Assembly (NCBI RefSeq): GCF_000400465.1
Contig: NW_008806275.1
Span: forward strand, 434,001-498,000
Source of the DNA: Wallemia ichthyophaga EXF-994
Taxonomy: Eukaryota; Basidiomycota; Wallemiomycetes; Wallemiales; Wallemiaceae
Direction of reading: 5' to 3'
DNA length: 64,000 nucleotides
A program made the translations under genes and the position numbers. Below are positions 31,712 through 43,294 of this stretch, in pieces; positions within the stretch are counted from its first letter, which is position 1; every line of letters starts with the position of its first letter. Below the pieces are notes generated by a model. It was not told the DNA's origin, did not search any database, and saw only the letters and a program-made list of their open reading frames with translations.

Positions 31712-32711
31712 CTAAAATATGCTTGTCTCAAGCGTCCACGTTCTTCTCGACCAAACCTTGACTTTATTCTGCGACTCTTTATCATCATCCTCCTCACCCC
31801 TGCTGAGATCAATATCGATTCCATCCCACCAGCATTTCCTAGCTGGTTTACGCCAAAATAGGAGAAGTTTCTGCGCCGTCATCATCTGGTTGTTATCGAT
31901 TTTCGCCTCTTTATCCGGCCCCGCAATGATACCAGTGTTGAGCAAGACGAGAGCGATGGACGTAATGCAACATCTCGCCGGCTCCAGCGCTCTGTACCCC
32001 CATTTATCGTCTCTGCTAAAACCCGACATGCACAACATATCAATAAGATGTTGCTCCGCTACGTTATTCTCCTTGTTCACATTACGCTGCAACGCAGTGA
32101 ATATCTTCTGCCTCTGGTGCAAACTGTGCCCAGCATCCAACTTTAATTTGAATAGCGCCTCATTCGGTGTACCATTCTCCAGTGTCCGCGCGGGGGAATC
32201 GCGCTGCGGAATGACAAAATACTCGAGCTCCTCCCTCAAAACTATGACAGCCTGCTTAGTGAGAAGGGGATTGTTAGCGAGTTCGTATGCCCATTGCGTG
32301 TCGTATGTCCCGTTGGGCGAGGGTGTGATTAACGACTGATGATACTGTATTGTGCCGGGACTTGTGGCTGTGCCGTAGAAATCTGTCGCTGCTTGTTTGA
32401 AGAAATCGATTACGTATCTGAAGCACTCAGGATCGAACTGTGTAGGTTGTGTGAGTGGTGTGATATGCCTTGCTCTACTGCACACTCACATCCACATAGT
32501 ATATGTCATCCTCTACACTCTCATCCTCCTCAGAAGTAGACGTGTTAGGTGGCTTCGATAGTACCAACCCATTCGGGAATAGACATAGCAGCACCGATTC
32601 AGGCATATTCATCAGCTGATCGCGCTCGACGACGAATGAGTGTCCTCTGAGATCTAAATTTAATTTCATGACCAGCTGCGAGCTGAGATCAACGCCATTT
32701 CCTGTATCCAT
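31712..32711 (-). CDS. WHI2-like BTB/T1-domain protein
   Basis: Two exons (intron 32438-32489) give 315 aa. The N-terminal BTB/KCTD-like (T1) fold is recognisable from LDLRGHSFVVERDQLMNMPESVLLCLFPNG and DDIYYVDFDPECFRYVIDFF across the splice junction. Yeast Whi2 partners with Psr phosphatases in the general stress response and restrains TORC1 in low amino acids. That role is family knowledge and is only inferred here. The C-terminal half, with YFVIPQRD and RCCITSIALVLLNTGII, fits fungal Whi2-like proteins. It diverges from MPC1 over 261 bp. Confidence 0.8.
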
Positions 32712-32972
32712 TGTGGAGATTGTGGGTGTCGTGGGTGTCGTGTGTTGTGGTCGTGGTGGTTGGGGTTAAGAGGGGATAAGAGATGAGATGAGCGCTGTAG
32801 ATGAGAGATGCGAGATATATGAGGGATAAGAATGCTTAGACTCGTTCTATGTTTCAATATAACTTGCACATTTCCACCTTCTTGCAGCCAAACACCCGTG
32901 ACCAATAAACCCGTCGGTAGAATCACTCAGCCATCTAGCCCCATTAACACACCTTCAACAGCCACACGTACA

Positions 32973-33347
32973 ATGTCCACCTTCAGCAGATTCGCTAGCT
33001 GGGCCAAATCTCCCGCAGCGAGGGAGTACTTCTTCTCCACCCATTTCTGGGGTCCAGTAGCCAATTGGGGATTGCCATTAGCTGCTCTAGCCGACTTACG
33101 AAAGGATGAGGAAATCATTTCTGGCACCATGACAGCCACGATGGTTGTTTACTCTACAACTTTCTCCAGATTCGCGTGGAGAGTAAACCCACGCAATTAC
33201 TTGCTTCTCGCTTGTCACGCTACAAACGCAGTAACCCAGTCTGTCCAAGCCCTTAGATTCTCCAATTACTGGTACTTGGGCGGAAGAGAGGGTAGGTTGG
33301 CTGAGAAAGCTTCGCTTGGTGCAGACGCTGCCAATGCCGGTAAATAG
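32973..33347 (+). CDS. MPC1: Mitochondrial pyruvate carrier subunit 1
   Basis: This is one half of the heteromeric carrier that imports pyruvate across the mitochondrial inner membrane. A single exon gives 124 aa. Diagnostic MPC motifs are [57 protein letters not shown], and [19 protein letters not shown]. The HFWGP and NWGLP signatures together place it with MPC1. The reading frame stays open upstream to 32832 but without ATG; the chosen ATG is preceded by ACACGTACA and gives the normal length. The 3' end converges on the interrupted gene at 33445-34038. Confidence 0.93.
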   Translation: MSTFSRFASWAKSPAAREYFFSTHFWGPVANWGLPLAALADLRKDEEIISGTMTATMVVYSTTFSRFAWRVNPRNYLLLACHATNAVTQSVQALRFSNYWYLGGREGRLAEKASLGADAANAGK

Positions 33348-33444
33348 ATAGACGTAATGGATAATTGACAATGCATGGATATTCTGATTCCTTATTCTTA
33401 CTCGTGCTCTAACTTGTACTTGCACTTGTACTTGCACTTGCACG

Positions 33445-34038
33445 CTAATTTACCTCCTCCGCTTTCACAATCAACGCCCCCGGATGGCTGGGATCTTGCG
33501 ACGGTGATGCTCCGATATCCTTCAACCACTCCTCCAGCTAAACTGCAAGGTGATTGCTGACGTCTTTCATTTGCCGACTGGGCACGATACCCGTCAGCAA
33601 TCTAAGGTCCCTCTCTGGGAACTTATGCGCCGTCTCTACTACCACCTCTTTAGCCTGCTCGAGAGTCATCTGGGCGACGTCGGTGATCAAAGCGGGAGGT
33701 ATTCTAGTAACTCTGCGTATCTCAATGCACCCAGCGACGTTATCATCCACCGTGTAATCCACTCCTAGCTCATTGAGATAGTCGCATATCGCTTTCTCCA
33801 TATTCACATCCTCGACAACGGGCACGCCTTCGCCCTCCTCACCTACCACTACAGGCCTGCTTCCTAGTGGTAGCTTGATGTCGACGCACTGATATCGCAG
33901 AAGCGCATCGTCTACTATCTTCTTGGCTTTGTGCAAACTACCCGCACCGTGGCAATCTACTTGAAAACGCTGCGAGTCTAGCGCGTTAGAGTGCGAGCGC
34001 TGCATCGTGTCACTTCTAATTTTGTTTATTTGCTCCAT
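33445..34038 (-). CDS. Conserved protein of unknown function with in-frame TAG
   Basis: The ATG at 34038 opens MEQINKIRSDTMQRSHSN, followed by RFQVDCHGAGSLHKAKKIVDDALLRYQCVDIKLPLG, LGVDYTVDDNVAGCIEIRRVTRIPP and KFPERDLRLLTGIVPSRQ. The frame meets TAG at 33538-33540 after 166 aa. The same frame then continues for 30 sense codons (LEEWLKDIGASPSQDPSHPGALIVKAEEVN, split at residue 20 as LEEWLKDIGASPSQDPSHPG + ALIVKAEEVN) to a second TAG at 33445-33447. Either the gene is nonsense-truncated, or the TAG is read through, or a weak 48-nt intron (33538-33585, GTGCCC...TTTAG) removes it in frame. I do not recognise the family; no catalytic motif or membrane segment is evident. Confidence 0.6.
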
Positions 34039-34195
34039 TGTGGAAACTGTTCAACTAAGGTGGCGAACAAGTTGAAAGAATGAGTGCCTGAGTGGCTACT
34101 TATGTCATGGATCAGAGGCAGAAATCAATTCAATTCAAAACATCGAATACGTCTAAGAGTGGTGCTTTTTCATGTTAAAATTACAATTCTATATT

Positions 34196-36676
34196 CTACT
34201 TCTTCTCTGCTTGCTTCTTCCTATAATCTTCAACCATCTTCATTTGGATGTTTGGTAAGACTGGCTGGTGGTCCTTGTACTCCATTGAGAACTCCCCTTT
34301 GCCTTGAGTGAGACCTCTGATATTCGACGAGTACCCAAACATATCGTTCAGAGCTACTTCACAGATGAGTGTAAATTCTTCATCTCTAATCTCTGTGTCT
34401 ATGATAGTACCTCTTCTTTGATTGATCCCGCCAATAACCGATCCTTGGAACTCTATTGGAGCTACTATCTCCACCTTCATGATCGGCTCAAGAATCACTG
34501 GTGATGCTTTATGGAACGCGTCTCTGAACGCTCCAGCTGAGGTGATCCTGAATGCCATTTCAGACGAATCCACAGGATGGTGAGCACCATCTTCGACAAT
34601 CATCTTCACTCCTGTCGTGTTATGTCCAGATAATGCACCTTTAGCCAGAGCGTCGTGGAATCCCTTCTCAATTGAAGGCATGTAGTTGTTAGGTATGTTA
34701 CCACCAGTAACTCTATTCTCAAATCCAACGTCTTTGCCATTCTCATCCACACTCATTGGCTCTAACCTACCAATCATCTTACCGAATTGTCCAGCACCAC
34801 CCGATTGTTTCTTGTGCGTGTATGCGAACTCTGATGACTGCGTGATGGTCTCCCTGAATGCTACCTGAGGTTTACCCACTTGGCAGTCGACTCTGTACTC
34901 TCTTCTCATTCTTTCGACATAAATATCCAAGTGTAGCTCACCCATTCCGCTGATAATTGTCTCTTGCGACTCGCTATCAACGTGCACTCTAAATGTCGGA
35001 TCCTCCTTCTGGAATCTGTTTAAAGCCTTACTGAAATTTGGCGTCTCCTGTCCACTTGGTTTGATGGACAACGACACGACAGGATCTGGTACGAACATGT
35101 TGGTCATTGTGTATGAAGTAGTGCCATCAGTGAAAGTGTCACCTGAGCTACACTCTACACCGAACATAGCGCAAATTTCACCAGCACCGATTGAGTCGAC
35201 ATCCTCCATATCGTTACTATGCATTCTCACCAGCCTTGGTACTTTAACCTTCTTGCCCGTGCGAGCATTGAAGATGACGCCGCCTCTCTTCAAGACACCC
35301 TGGTAGACTCTCATATATGTCAATTGACCGAATCTGCCTTCTTCGAGCTTGAAAGCGAGACCGACGAGTGCAACGTCAGATGCTGGTATGACTTGGACGG
35401 GTGGACTGTTGACTGGCAGCTTAGTATCAGTCGCTTCGACAGCGACCTCGGATGGATCGGGCAGGTATGCACAGACACCGTCAAGCACAGGCTGAACACC
35501 TACGTTCTTGAATGCACTGCCGACATATACGGGTGTGAATTTACGCGTGATTGCCGCTCTACGTATACCAGCAGCGAGGTCGTGGTTACTGATAGGCTCC
35601 TCCATAATGAGTTTGTCTCCAAGAACCTCGTCTGCGTCACAAATTTGCTCAACGAGTTCTTGTCTCTTTTGCTCGGCGAACTGCTTGAGATCAGCTGGGA
35701 TCTCATCAGTCTCGACGACATCCACACCCTTGTATCCGTGGTTGTAGATAGCCTTCCATCTCACAAGATCAACAACTCCTCTCAGATTGTCCTCTGCTCC
35801 AATTGGTACCTGCACAGCTGCAGCGTTCAATCTGAGTTTCTGTCTGATTTGGTCAATCACTCTCCATGGATTCGCTCCTGCTCTGTCCATCTTGTTGATA
35901 AAACAGACACGAGGGACATTGTAGCGCTTCATCTGTCTGTCGACGGTGATAGTCTGCGATTGGACACCTGAGACTGCACACAGAACCAATACTGCGCCAT
36001 CGAGTACTCGTAATGCTCTTTCAACCTCTATAGTGAAATCGACGTGTCCGGGCGTATCAATGATATTAATAGCGTAGCGCTCCTTCTCGCCTCCCTCGCC
36101 CATACCGTCTTTTTCACCAGTAAGAGATCTTTCAAGAGCGGGTGGAGTAGCTTCCCAATCACAGAATGTGGCAGCCGATTGAATAGTAATTCCCTTCTCT
36201 CGTTCCAGCTCCATATGATCCATTTTGGCACCAACGCCGTCTCTTCCTCTGACCTGAATGGTGTGCGATTAGGTGGGCCTTATCTGGCGCAAGCAGACGC
36301 ACCTCGTGGATATCCTTTACTCTGCCAGTGTAGTAAAGCACGCGCTCTGTGAGTGTTGTTTTTCCAGAATCTGTAATCCATTTGAGCAAATGGAGCGAGA
36401 AGACAACCAAGGCAACCCACCAATGTGAGCGGATATACCGATGTTGCGCTGTTTGCGCAATCTGGCTAGATCGATATCAGTCAACTCTACAGCTTCTGGC
36501 GGTGGTTGGTTTGATGTTGGCGCAGAAGAAGCCCATCTGAGTATATGTGATGGGGTGGCAGCAGCAGGCATAGCGCCAGGTGTGCCAATGCGCATCTGAG
36601 ATACGGTGGCTCTAAGTACTCCACTGAGCGCTCCACTGCGAGCTACTCTGCTCACTCTCGCCGCTCTGCTAATCAT
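34196..36676 (-). CDS. MEF1: Mitochondrial elongation factor G1
   Basis: This is the mitochondrial translation translocase GTPase. Three exons (introns 36371-36420, 36254-36302) give 793 aa. The basic, Ser/Ala/Arg-rich leader ([20 protein letters not shown]) is a presequence. G-domain motifs are [19 protein letters not shown] (P-loop split by intron 1), [24 protein letters not shown] and [10 protein letters not shown]. Domains II-V follow with the typical [41 protein letters not shown] and [18 protein letters not shown]. The length is normal. MEF1 (elongation) rather than MEF2 (recycling) is inferred from overall similarity. It is read in the same direction as the upstream sidA-like gene. Confidence 0.94.
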
Positions 36677-36795
36677 AATGCTCGACTTGAAGGAAGAGGC
36701 GTCTAATTTGAAATTGAAAAGGGATAGAAATACAAAGTCAGGACTGTTCCATCCAAATAAAGCATTTATTATTCGTCATTTTTTGGTCTCGTTAT

Positions 36796-38393
36796 TTATT
36801 TTGATAGCGCTGAAAACACCTCTCCCGCTCTCACAGCGCCTACAGAGAGAAGACTGTCTGAGAGTCCGTGAGACTGTTCATTCTGACCAAGACAGAACAC
36901 GCGTGGTTTAAACACTTCCTCACTCTCCGGCGCAACGTAGTAATTACGCTCAACCAATGGTGGCACCTTAGCGCTGGGCTCGAGTTGCGCTACAGACAGA
37001 GCTGTCTTCAGTTTAGGTAGGTATGGCGACACGTCTCGCAAAAACTCCAGCTGCGTTGGTGGACGCTCATATCCAGTTCCTAAAAAGACGGCATCATACT
37101 CTTTTGATACTGGTGTCTCAAGATTTTCACGGTCGTTAAAGTCCAGCGTAGATTGTATGTCAAGTATCGTACGCTTACCGTTGAGCTTAACGGCTGTCAC
37201 TTTGCTGTTTGACTTGATGTTGTATTGCGCTGCTGGGATGGGCAGTCCTGCATCTCTGGCTATGTCCTCCTTCACCCGCTGCTTGTAAAGAAGCTTGTAG
37301 AGCCCTTCGAGAAGCTCCGGTGCAACACACGAGTAATTGGCCCTCTTAAACTCTTCTAAGCGCTCCATCCTGGCTTGTGGAGTGAGTCTGTTGAACTCAT
37401 CCGTCGAAGCTGGATCGAAAGCTCTAGCATTGACGAACGGACTGTCATCAGCTGGGACGAGTGCCGAGGCTCTGTAGATAAGATCGACGTTGGCATTTGG
37501 ATAGCGATTGATGAGGTCGTTGTATACCTGCCAATTTTGTCAGTCAATGTTTACTTCAGAAAATCAACCCACCTCTGCTGAGGACTGTCCTCCACCAATA
37601 ACTGCAAAGCTGCCATTAAACTCTGTGTTCTCTTCATGGTGACCAAACAAGTATCTGAGTGTAGGAAGGTATTGACATGTGTGAGTTATCGCATTGTTTG
37701 CTTTTTCAGCAGTGGAGAAGACTTGTGGAATCTTAGGTATAGCGCCTACTCCGACAGAGATGTTTCGCGTGTATCTTACGTGGATAGTCTCAGTAGGATA
37801 GTGTACCGACGTGACACGAAGTTTGTGCACCTTAGTGTCCTCAATGACTGGCTCGACATTGAGAACGCGAGTGGAGTATTCGACCACGTCACTCAACCTT
37901 TCAGCAGCCCAAGTAAGGTATGCTGCCCATTCAGTACGAGACGGCGTCCAGCATCCGATATTCGAGAAACCGGCTAAACGATCAATACCATGAGAGTGAA
38001 GGTAGTTGACGAAGGTGTAAGTTGAAGCAGGGTTACGGAATGTTGCGAGATCCTTTAGAAAGCTAATTTGCATCCTAGATGCAGGTAATAAAAGTGGAGC
38101 ATGCCTATTTTTCGGTGTCAGACAACTTTATCTTATCTGATCAGATAAAAATTATTCCGCAGAACTCACCAGCTGAATTCATCCTTAACTTCCATAAAGA
38201 GACATTTTTCACTTTCGCTGCTGCTCTCTTCATGTGCGATAGCGAGTGCGAGATGTGTCGGACCCAGACCGACTCCAATCAAATCATATAAGCTGTCATC
38301 CTCGACGCGAGGGAAGCGCTCAATGCTTGGAATAGGCGTAGAGGGAACGCTGTTAGGTGGTGTGGTCAAGCCGCTTGGAGGTTGTGCAAACAT
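36796..38393 (-). CDS. L-ornithine N5-monooxygenase (siderophore biosynthesis)
   Basis: This FAD/NADPH enzyme hydroxylates ornithine, the first committed step of hydroxamate siderophore synthesis (SidA/Sid1 family). Three exons (introns 38105-38169, 37528-37572) give 495 aa. The FAD motif is DLIGVGLGPTHLALAIA. The conserved core WHAPLLLPASRMQISFLKDL spans intron 1, in the place where many homologues have WHPGML. RNPASTYTFVNYLH and the NADPH motif FAVIGGGQSSAEVYNDL follow, then FLGTGYERP. No NRPS or acyltransferase lies in the window, so this is not a visible cluster. GATA motifs upstream and a GATA palindrome in intron 1 suggest iron control by an SreA/Urbs1-type repressor. Confidence 0.93.
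38133..38148. promoter_or_regulatory. Palindromic double GATA site in intron 1 of the ornithine monooxygenase
   Basis: TTATCTGATCAGATAA is a perfect 16-bp palindrome. It contains two head-to-head copies of ATCAGATAA, overlapping by two bases, each an exact match to ATCWGATAA, the site of fungal iron-sensing GATA repressors. A further TTATC lies directly beside it. The intron (65 nt) is longer than the usual ~47. Confidence 0.7.
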
Positions 38394-38690
38394 CGTCTGT
38401 CGTCTTCGTCAACGCTGACTTCTTCTTTATGAGAGCAGGAACTGCGAGCAATACTTACACAATCTAGAAGATCGTAAGCATTTAGGTATACTTGATGATA
38501 CATACGCCTACTTACATCTTTATAAAATGTCCTAGGATAAGGATCAATATCAAGAAATTATCAATCTAATCACGATCAGATTTTTTTTATCCATCTGGTG
38601 CCTGGCATTGGAATACCCTATCGGCCTTTTCGGTCTATGGGCAAATTTACCGACTAAAGTTTGTCCTTCCAGGAAAATGCAAGTTCTGTG

Positions 38691-38700
38691 ATCTGATAAG
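38691..38700 (+). promoter_or_regulatory. Consensus iron-regulatory GATA site
   Basis: ATCTGATAAG matches ATCWGATAA exactly and lies about 300 bp upstream of the ornithine monooxygenase start codon. Binding is inferred from motif and target gene. Confidence 0.6.
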
Positions 38701-38728
38701 CATGTCTGATCTCTTATCCGTCTTTCGA

Positions 38729-38738
38729 GATAAGATAA
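38729..38738 (+). promoter_or_regulatory. Tandem GATA site
   Basis: GATAAGATAA gives two GATA cores in tandem, about 340 bp upstream of the ornithine monooxygenase. A reverse GATAAG (38713-38718) lies between it and the consensus site. Confidence 0.45.
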
Positions 38739-38971
38739 TAATCACTTAGATCGTACCTGAACTCGCTAATTTACTGTGTTTGCGCATAAATTAAGTACAT
38801 TAGCCCTCTCATATTCTGTTATATAATCGGAGCGCGGCAGGCTTTTTCGCATAAAACAAGATTATATTAAAGGGTTCTCCGAAGTCACACCATCTGACAG
38901 TTCAAATTTGAAGTGATTATATAGCTACATGAATACATTGATATAAGTACATCTAAAAAACACCGCCAAGT

Positions 38972-41900
38972 CTAAGCTCTAGCTCCTCTACTACGTTTAC
39001 CTGTTGTTGCACCTGCAGAGACAGCAAGGCTCCTTCTTGGTGCATTTCCGGTCATTCTCGTTTCAGTCCGCTAAGACCCCAAAGTCAGTATCGCCTGAAG
39101 CACCATATAAGAAAATACACCCACTTCAATCAAAGATGTTCCGTCCCTGAATCTAGCTCTAAATATAACATTGGCGTTGGAGAATAGTCTGTGCGTTCAG
39201 TCGGTTAGATGGTGGGCGGAAAATATCATATGAACGTCCTTACCCTTCTTTAAGAGAGACGACGATGAATTGCGAGCCTCTGAATCTGTTTCTAAATAGA
39301 TGACCAATGTGCTAAAACATCTACATTAGCCCAAGTCACCACTCAATTGTTATGAACACACCTGCGTGTGCGACAAATCGAGCGCTGCATCGATCTCATC
39401 TAGAATGTACATCGGTGCAGGACGGAACTGCAACAAGCTCATAATGAGAGAGAGAGCAATCAGAGATCTGTTGAGATAGTTAGAGAAGACCCTTCAGATA
39501 TGCATGATATTGCCTACCTCTGACCACCCGACAATTCAGTCAGCGACTGCTTCCATATCTGACCAAGTCTGACCTTGACTTCCAATCCTTGCGTGAGTTC
39601 TTTACCTTCAGGTGGCTGCAACTTTGCAAAGTTTCCTGGCAAGAGTTCGGCAAAAATTTCACCAAAGTCCTTATTCACAATCTTCCAAGTAGACTGCAGA
39701 GCTTCCTTCTTGTAGTGATCCAACTCATGAATAGTATCTTCAATCTTTTCCTTATCACCGAGGATGGTCTCCATCATTGTCTTGAGCGCCTGTTCTCTCT
39801 TTTCGACGGTATCGATCATAGTCATAACTTTACCGTTAATTTTGTTCTTTTGCGACTTTTGAGACTCAGTCAGCTCATTCCGTTGTTTAGACGCTTGCTG
39901 AATGTTGATTTTGTGAAAGTCGTACACTGAGCCCTCCCTTCCGAATTCATCCTGCTCGTCCGATATCCAATCGTAGGATTTATCAAGTGCTTTGAGAAGA
40001 GCTGCATGTTTCTTGGATGCTTCCTTGGCATTGGCTACCTCCTTATCGACCGTTTTAAGCGATTGCGTGCCGGACTGGATGTTAGATTTCATCGTGGAGA
40101 GCGATACTTCTAAAGCAATTAGCTCATCTTTGTAGGTGTCTAGTTGATTCTTCTCTTTATTAAGTTTGGCTTCAGTCTGGTCATGCTGTTTCTGCTTTTT
40201 GTTGATTTCATCGTCAAACACCTTCAACTCAGCTTCTGCACTAGCTAAACCTTCAACTGCCTCTTTATGCTCATCCATACAGCCATCTCTATCTACACCC
40301 AGCTGCTCAAGTTCTAGCTGTGCAGTTTGCACCTCCTTTTGCTGGCCTTTGATAGAGGTCGATTGTTTTTGCACATTCTTACGACGCTTTGCTACGTCCG
40401 CCTTCAGCTCTTCCAGCTTACCCCCTCTATCATTCTTGAACTCTTCCATTTCTCTCTCCAGCTTGTCACAGTCCTTTGTGGCCTGTGACTCTCTCTCCTT
40501 GGCCTTTTTGGCTGTAACTTCAGCATCCTCCAATGACTTCCTCAACTCTTCAAGATCATTTTGAAGTCTAGTAGAGCTGCTTCCATTTAGCTGTTCCTCC
40601 AACAGCTCCAGCTCATGCTTCTTGAGATCGTGTTCACGTTTCAACTTTGTGTTGCGACTCTGCTCGCTCGACAACTTGCCAATCTCATCCCTGATACCCT
40701 TAAGCACACTCTGAGCATCCCTCAGTTTGATGTTTGCATCCCTCAATGTCTGAGCTCTGACTAGGATACCTGATCCGGATGGGGCGCTACCACCACTGAG
40801 CACACCTGAGGGATCGTAGACATCGCCCTTCAATGTCACACTCCTTGATTTGACATTTGGATGGAAGGTAACTTTCTGAGCTGTCTCTGCATCTGCGCAC
40901 ACCAAAGCTTCACCGAAGACATACATCATCGCAGTAGCAACTTCTGGCTCAGAACCTACCAAGGAGATGGCAGAGTGTACTTTCCCTGGAGCAAGCTTTT
41001 CAGCTGTTGACAGCTTCTCTGCTGACATTGTTGACGGCTTGATTTTGTTAAGCGGGATAATCGTGACACGCTTACGAAGTTGTCCTTTTTCAAGCAAAGC
41101 TGTTGACACCTTCTCATCTTCTACGACGACCTGCATGTAGTTAAGTTTAGGTAGTTGGATTTTGATAAAACTCACATTGTATAAACGTCCACCAGCACAT
41201 ACTTCCAACGCCGTTGCAAATTGTGTGTTCTTGGAATCCAAGTCTATCAGATTGGCCACCAAGCCGTGCACCTTTGAGCGATCAAAGTTCGGATATGGAT
41301 TGCTGTATGAGAAGTCTAATGCTGACATTGAACCCTTGAGACGCTCACACTGCTCTGCAAGACCATTGACGTTCTTAGCTTGCTCCTTCTCTTCAGATTG
41401 AAGGGATTGTATCTTTTCCTCATCCCAGTCAAGACTATTTAGCTCGTTGACAAGTTTCTCGAAGGCACTCTTAACTCTAGTTATTTGTTTTGAGAGCTCC
41501 TCAGAATCAGATGTAGTGTCTTTGACTCGCCTCTCTTTGTCTTTGATTTCCTTCTTCAAGTGATCCTTCTTAACTTGAGATTGCTGGTATTCTGTCGCAC
41601 CTTGAGTTGCTCTAGACTTGGCTTCTTGCATCTGACCCAAGAAACCACCAGCACCAGTGTCGTCCTTTGACGATGAAGCCAGACCGGTTTGCAGTGTCTG
41701 AAGGAGTTCTTCAGCTTTAGCTAAGGCGTCAACTGAACTTTGGTAGGATTCATCGACAACCTTGAATTTGTCGGTGGTGGACCTGGTTGTCTTTTCTTTA
41801 TCTTTGTAAGTTTTTTCTGACGACTCAACGGATTTTAGTAGTCCCTCCATATTCTTTTTTTCTTCAATGATATTTTCCCTCTTTATATCAGCTTGGGCAC

Positions 41901-42991
41901 GAGACTTGACCAGTTCGGTAGACAGCTGCTTTACAAGCTTGTCTAGTTCAGCGAGCTTTCCATCCTTAGCTAGCTCCTTCTGCTGAGCTTCCCTGATGTC
42001 CTTAATCTTATCCTCATACATGGTTTTGTCTCTTTTCCATTGCTCAATATCTCTTTTTAACTGCTCATTTGAGTCCTTGACTCTTTTAACATCAGCATCA
42101 GCATTGGTGACTGATTTCTGGTGGTAGCACCAATCATGCGCAACAACCAGTCTATCCAGGCGTTCCAACTCAGCAGAAGCTTTCTGGTAAGACAAGTAGG
42201 CTGACTTTTCAGAACGCAGCTTATCCAAACGAGGGATGATCTCCTCCTTGAGTTGAGATTCAATCTCAGCGACCTTCCTTTGTTTCTTCTCCATGGTCTT
42301 GTATGCTTTCTCCTTCCTATCCTCATACATACGCGTACCGGCAGCTTCCTCCACCATAGAAAGAATTTCCTCTGGCTTCATGTTGAGCACCTTGGTAATT
42401 TTACCCTGCATAATAAGGAAGTTGGGGTTGTTGATGTTGAGTTGCACGGATTGGAAGAGAGAGTGGACAGAATTGAGATGAGATTTGTGGCCATTGATGA
42501 GGTATTTAGATATACCGCCCATAGCGATCTATAAATCGCGTCAATTTATCGCAAAACGCGTAAAAATGAACTCACTTGTCGCGTCACGCTGATAGACGAA
42601 GCAGCTTCATAACCAACGGGGCTCTTACTTTTGTCTGAGTTATCGAAAACTATCGTAACGCTTGCTTTGGTGATACCCGCTTGGCCTCGCTTGTAAATGA
42701 GATCTTGGAGGTTGCTGGCTCTGACTGTCTGTAGATTTGTCAAGCCGAGTACGAAACAGATGGCGTCAAGGATGTTTGATTTTCCTTGAAGGATTTGTTA
42801 GATGTTTACATTACAACCTAATCACCCACCAGATCCATTCAATCCTGTTATCGCGTTGAATGAGCTATCCCAACCACTTATAACTGTACGATTGACAAAA
42901 CTCTTGAAGCCCTCTGCATAGGTATATCTCAGCTAACACTAGAGCGATTATCCAATCAAATCTCACCAATAATAAGCTCCTCCACACGCAT
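38972..42991 (-). CDS. SMC2: Condensin ATPase SMC2
   Basis: SMC2 heterodimerises with SMC4 and compacts mitotic chromosomes. Nine exons sum to 3621 nt, giving 1206 aa, the normal size. Introns are 42914-42966, 42785-42829, 42529-42575, 41131-41175, 39468-39517, 39312-39361, 39189-39243 and 39071-39124. Walker A is GLNGSGKSN (residues ~32-40). KYLINGH and [26 protein letters not shown] are typical of SMC2. Two long coiled coils flank a hinge near [19 protein letters not shown]. At the C-terminus are the signature ELSGGQR and Walker [13 protein letters not shown], followed by a basic tail ending RSRGARA. The fourth intron is 45 nt, in frame and stop-free. Confidence 0.96.
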
Positions 42992-43294
42992 ATTATGATT
43001 GTCAGTACACAAGAAGCCAACACGCGTTTTTTGAAGGAAAAACAGAGATCAATTTGTTCTATATAATGCTTCAGTAAATAATAATATTTCAGAGATGTCA
43101 GTCACATTCCTATCTTTTCTGGGTTGTTTAGATGCGGCTGCAGTTCTAGTGTTGGGAGGTAGAGAGCAGCGGAGGTGTAATGATGTACCCATGATAGCAA
43201 TCCCACGCCTAAAATACCCAATAATTTTCAAGAAATTACCGAATTGAATTTCGACGTCACTGCTAGATTTACAGCTCAACTACCATCTGTCATT
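42992..43294. other. Divergent intergenic region, SMC2 / SURF4
   Basis: This 303-bp spacer lies between divergent start codons. A 47-codon ATG-started frame on the minus strand (ATG at about 43192) is present but unsupported. I see no defined regulatory motif. Confidence 0.5.

Larger units (their letters stand above)
38394..38971. other. Intergenic: ornithine monooxygenase promoter and SMC2 3' flank
   Basis: This 578-bp AT-rich region has no gene. It carries several GATA motifs in both orientations (38535-38541, 38691-38700, 38713-38718, 38729-38738) between about -140 and -345 from the ornithine monooxygenase ATG. The distal part is SMC2 3' flank. Confidence 0.6.

Noticed and set aside
34196-36223. 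Plus-strand frames opposite MEF1, SMC2, MSH2 and STH1
   Set aside because: They are shadows of well-supported genes, with no start context or family motifs.
43049-43279. Minus-strand open frame between SMC2 and SURF4 (47 aa from the ATG near 43192)
   Set aside because: No recognisable motif, no clear splice partner, and it sits in a promoter region; a second frame looks equally open. Kept as intergenic.
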